Below are positions 15,439 to 15,713 of a stretch of 15,713 bases of DNA, in pieces (within the stretch, counting starts at the first letter, position 1; each line of letters begins with the position of its first letter). Made by a program: the position numbers and the translations under genes. The DNA comes from an uncultured Bacteroidales bacterium (GTDB lineage: Bacteria > Bacteroidota > Bacteroidia > Bacteroidales > UBA932), in assembly GCA_927798505.1 (NCBI GenBank), contig CAKMNE010000014.1:1-15713 (forward strand), in the 5' to 3' direction. Under the pieces are notes generated by a model. It ran no database searches. It was given only the letters and a program-made list of their open reading frames with translations, and was not told the origin of the DNA.

Positions 15439-15466
15439 CAGCCCCTTAAAAAGGGCTGTTTTTATT
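15439..15466 (+). promoter_or_regulatory. U-tailed hairpin at the start of the rplC leader
   Basis: CAGCCC (15439-15444) and GGGCTG (15453-15458) form a perfect 6-bp stem with an 8-nt loop, followed by TTTTTATT. This has the form of an intrinsic terminator or attenuator. It begins immediately after the -7 box, so with the predicted start site its left arm would be only partly transcribed. Either transcription begins further upstream than predicted, or the inverted repeat acts at the DNA or initial-transcript level. Its function is unknown. Confidence 0.5.
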
Positions 15467-15492
15467 ATAACAATCAATTAATTATCAAACCA

Positions 15493-15713
15493 ATGCCTGG
15501 ATTAATTGGAAAGAAAATCGGAATGACTTCCGTTTTCGGTGCTGATGGAAAGAATCTTCCATGCACCGTTATCGAGGCTGGTCCGTGCGTTGTTACGCAG
15601 CTCCGTACAGTAGAGAAAGATGGTTATGCCGCTGTACAGCTTGCCTATGACGAAACCACAGAAAAGCACACCAGCGCGCCTCTTCAGGGGCACTTCAAAA
15701 AGGCAGGAACCAA
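15493..15713 (+). CDS. rplC: 50S ribosomal protein L3, N-terminal part (3' end outside window)
   Basis: L3 binds 23S rRNA early in large-subunit assembly and lies near the peptidyl-transferase centre. The visible 73 residues begin [15 protein letters not shown], the characteristic bacterial L3 start, and contain CTVIEAGPC (24-32) and GHFKKAG (about 66-72). The gene runs off the right end; a full L3 is about 205-210 aa. The start has no Shine-Dalgarno sequence and is preceded by an AT-rich leader. In many bacteria rpsJ (S10) lies directly upstream of rplC; here a divergent promoter region and cdaA lie there instead, so rplC appears to head its own transcript. Confidence 0.96.
   Translation, partial: MPGLIGKKIGMTSVFGADGKNLPCTVIEAGPCVVTQLRTVEKDGYAAVQLAYDETTEKHTSAPLQGHFKKAGT

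Noticed and set aside
15439..15466. Intrinsic terminator of a gene on the plus strand
   Set aside because: No plus-strand gene ends upstream of it; the preceding DNA belongs to the divergent cdaA and the hairpin follows a promoter box.
1..15713. Mobile element, prophage, CRISPR or defence island
   Set aside because: No transposase, integrase, direct-repeat array or defence family was found; all genes are core metabolism, envelope, DNA maintenance or translation.

Overview
The window looks like chromosomal DNA from a GC-rich member of the Bacteroidota, probably order Bacteroidales. Four observations support this. Two promoter-like boxes near the right end match the Bacteroidota TAnnTTTG -7 consensus. 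Most start codons lack a purine-rich Shine-Dalgarno sequence. MurA carries Asp in place of the catalytic Cys in a PGG-D-KIGRRR loop. The last gene begins like a Bacteroidales ribosomal protein L3. The window is almost entirely coding; the only sizeable intergenic gap is about 119 bp near the right end. I see no tRNA, rRNA, CRISPR array, insertion sequence, phage gene or defence gene.

Positions 2-8697 (+) hold one tightly packed run of nine genes: aspS (3' part only), murB, murA, an M20 metallo-deacylase, dapB, dapA, dapD, a fold-type I aminotransferase and dapF. Neighbours overlap by 1 to 17 nt or are 1 to 9 nt apart, so they are probably one operon. Together they cover aspartate semialdehyde to meso-diaminopimelate (DAP) by the acyl-blocked, succinylase-type route, plus the two committed steps to UDP-MurNAc. 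The aminotransferase and the M20 enzyme fill the DapC and DapE positions by context, so those two assignments are inferences. Aspartate-semialdehyde dehydrogenase is not in the window.

Positions 8699-15373 (-) hold a second packed run, read right to left: cdaA (c-di-AMP synthase), mutS2, yraN, manC-type mannose-1-phosphate guanylyltransferase, and a compact bifunctional aspartokinase/homoserine dehydrogenase. The last gene supplies aspartyl phosphate, the entry point of the DAP pathway. It meets dapF tail to tail with one base between the stop codons. The fusion is unusually short (652 aa): one of the two ACT domains appears to be missing, and a conserved lysine of the dehydrogenase is arginine.

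Positions 15374-15492 form a divergent regulatory region between cdaA and rplC (L3, cut by the window end). It contains a strong -7 element facing rplC, a -7-like element lying almost on the cdaA start codon, and a U-tailed hairpin at the start of the rplC leader.

Overall this is core metabolism and cell-envelope supply, not an accessory region. The points worth a second look are the all-in-one DAP/MurNAc operon with two non-standard enzymes, the shortened aspartokinase-homoserine dehydrogenase, the Asp-type MurA and the rplC/cdaA control region.
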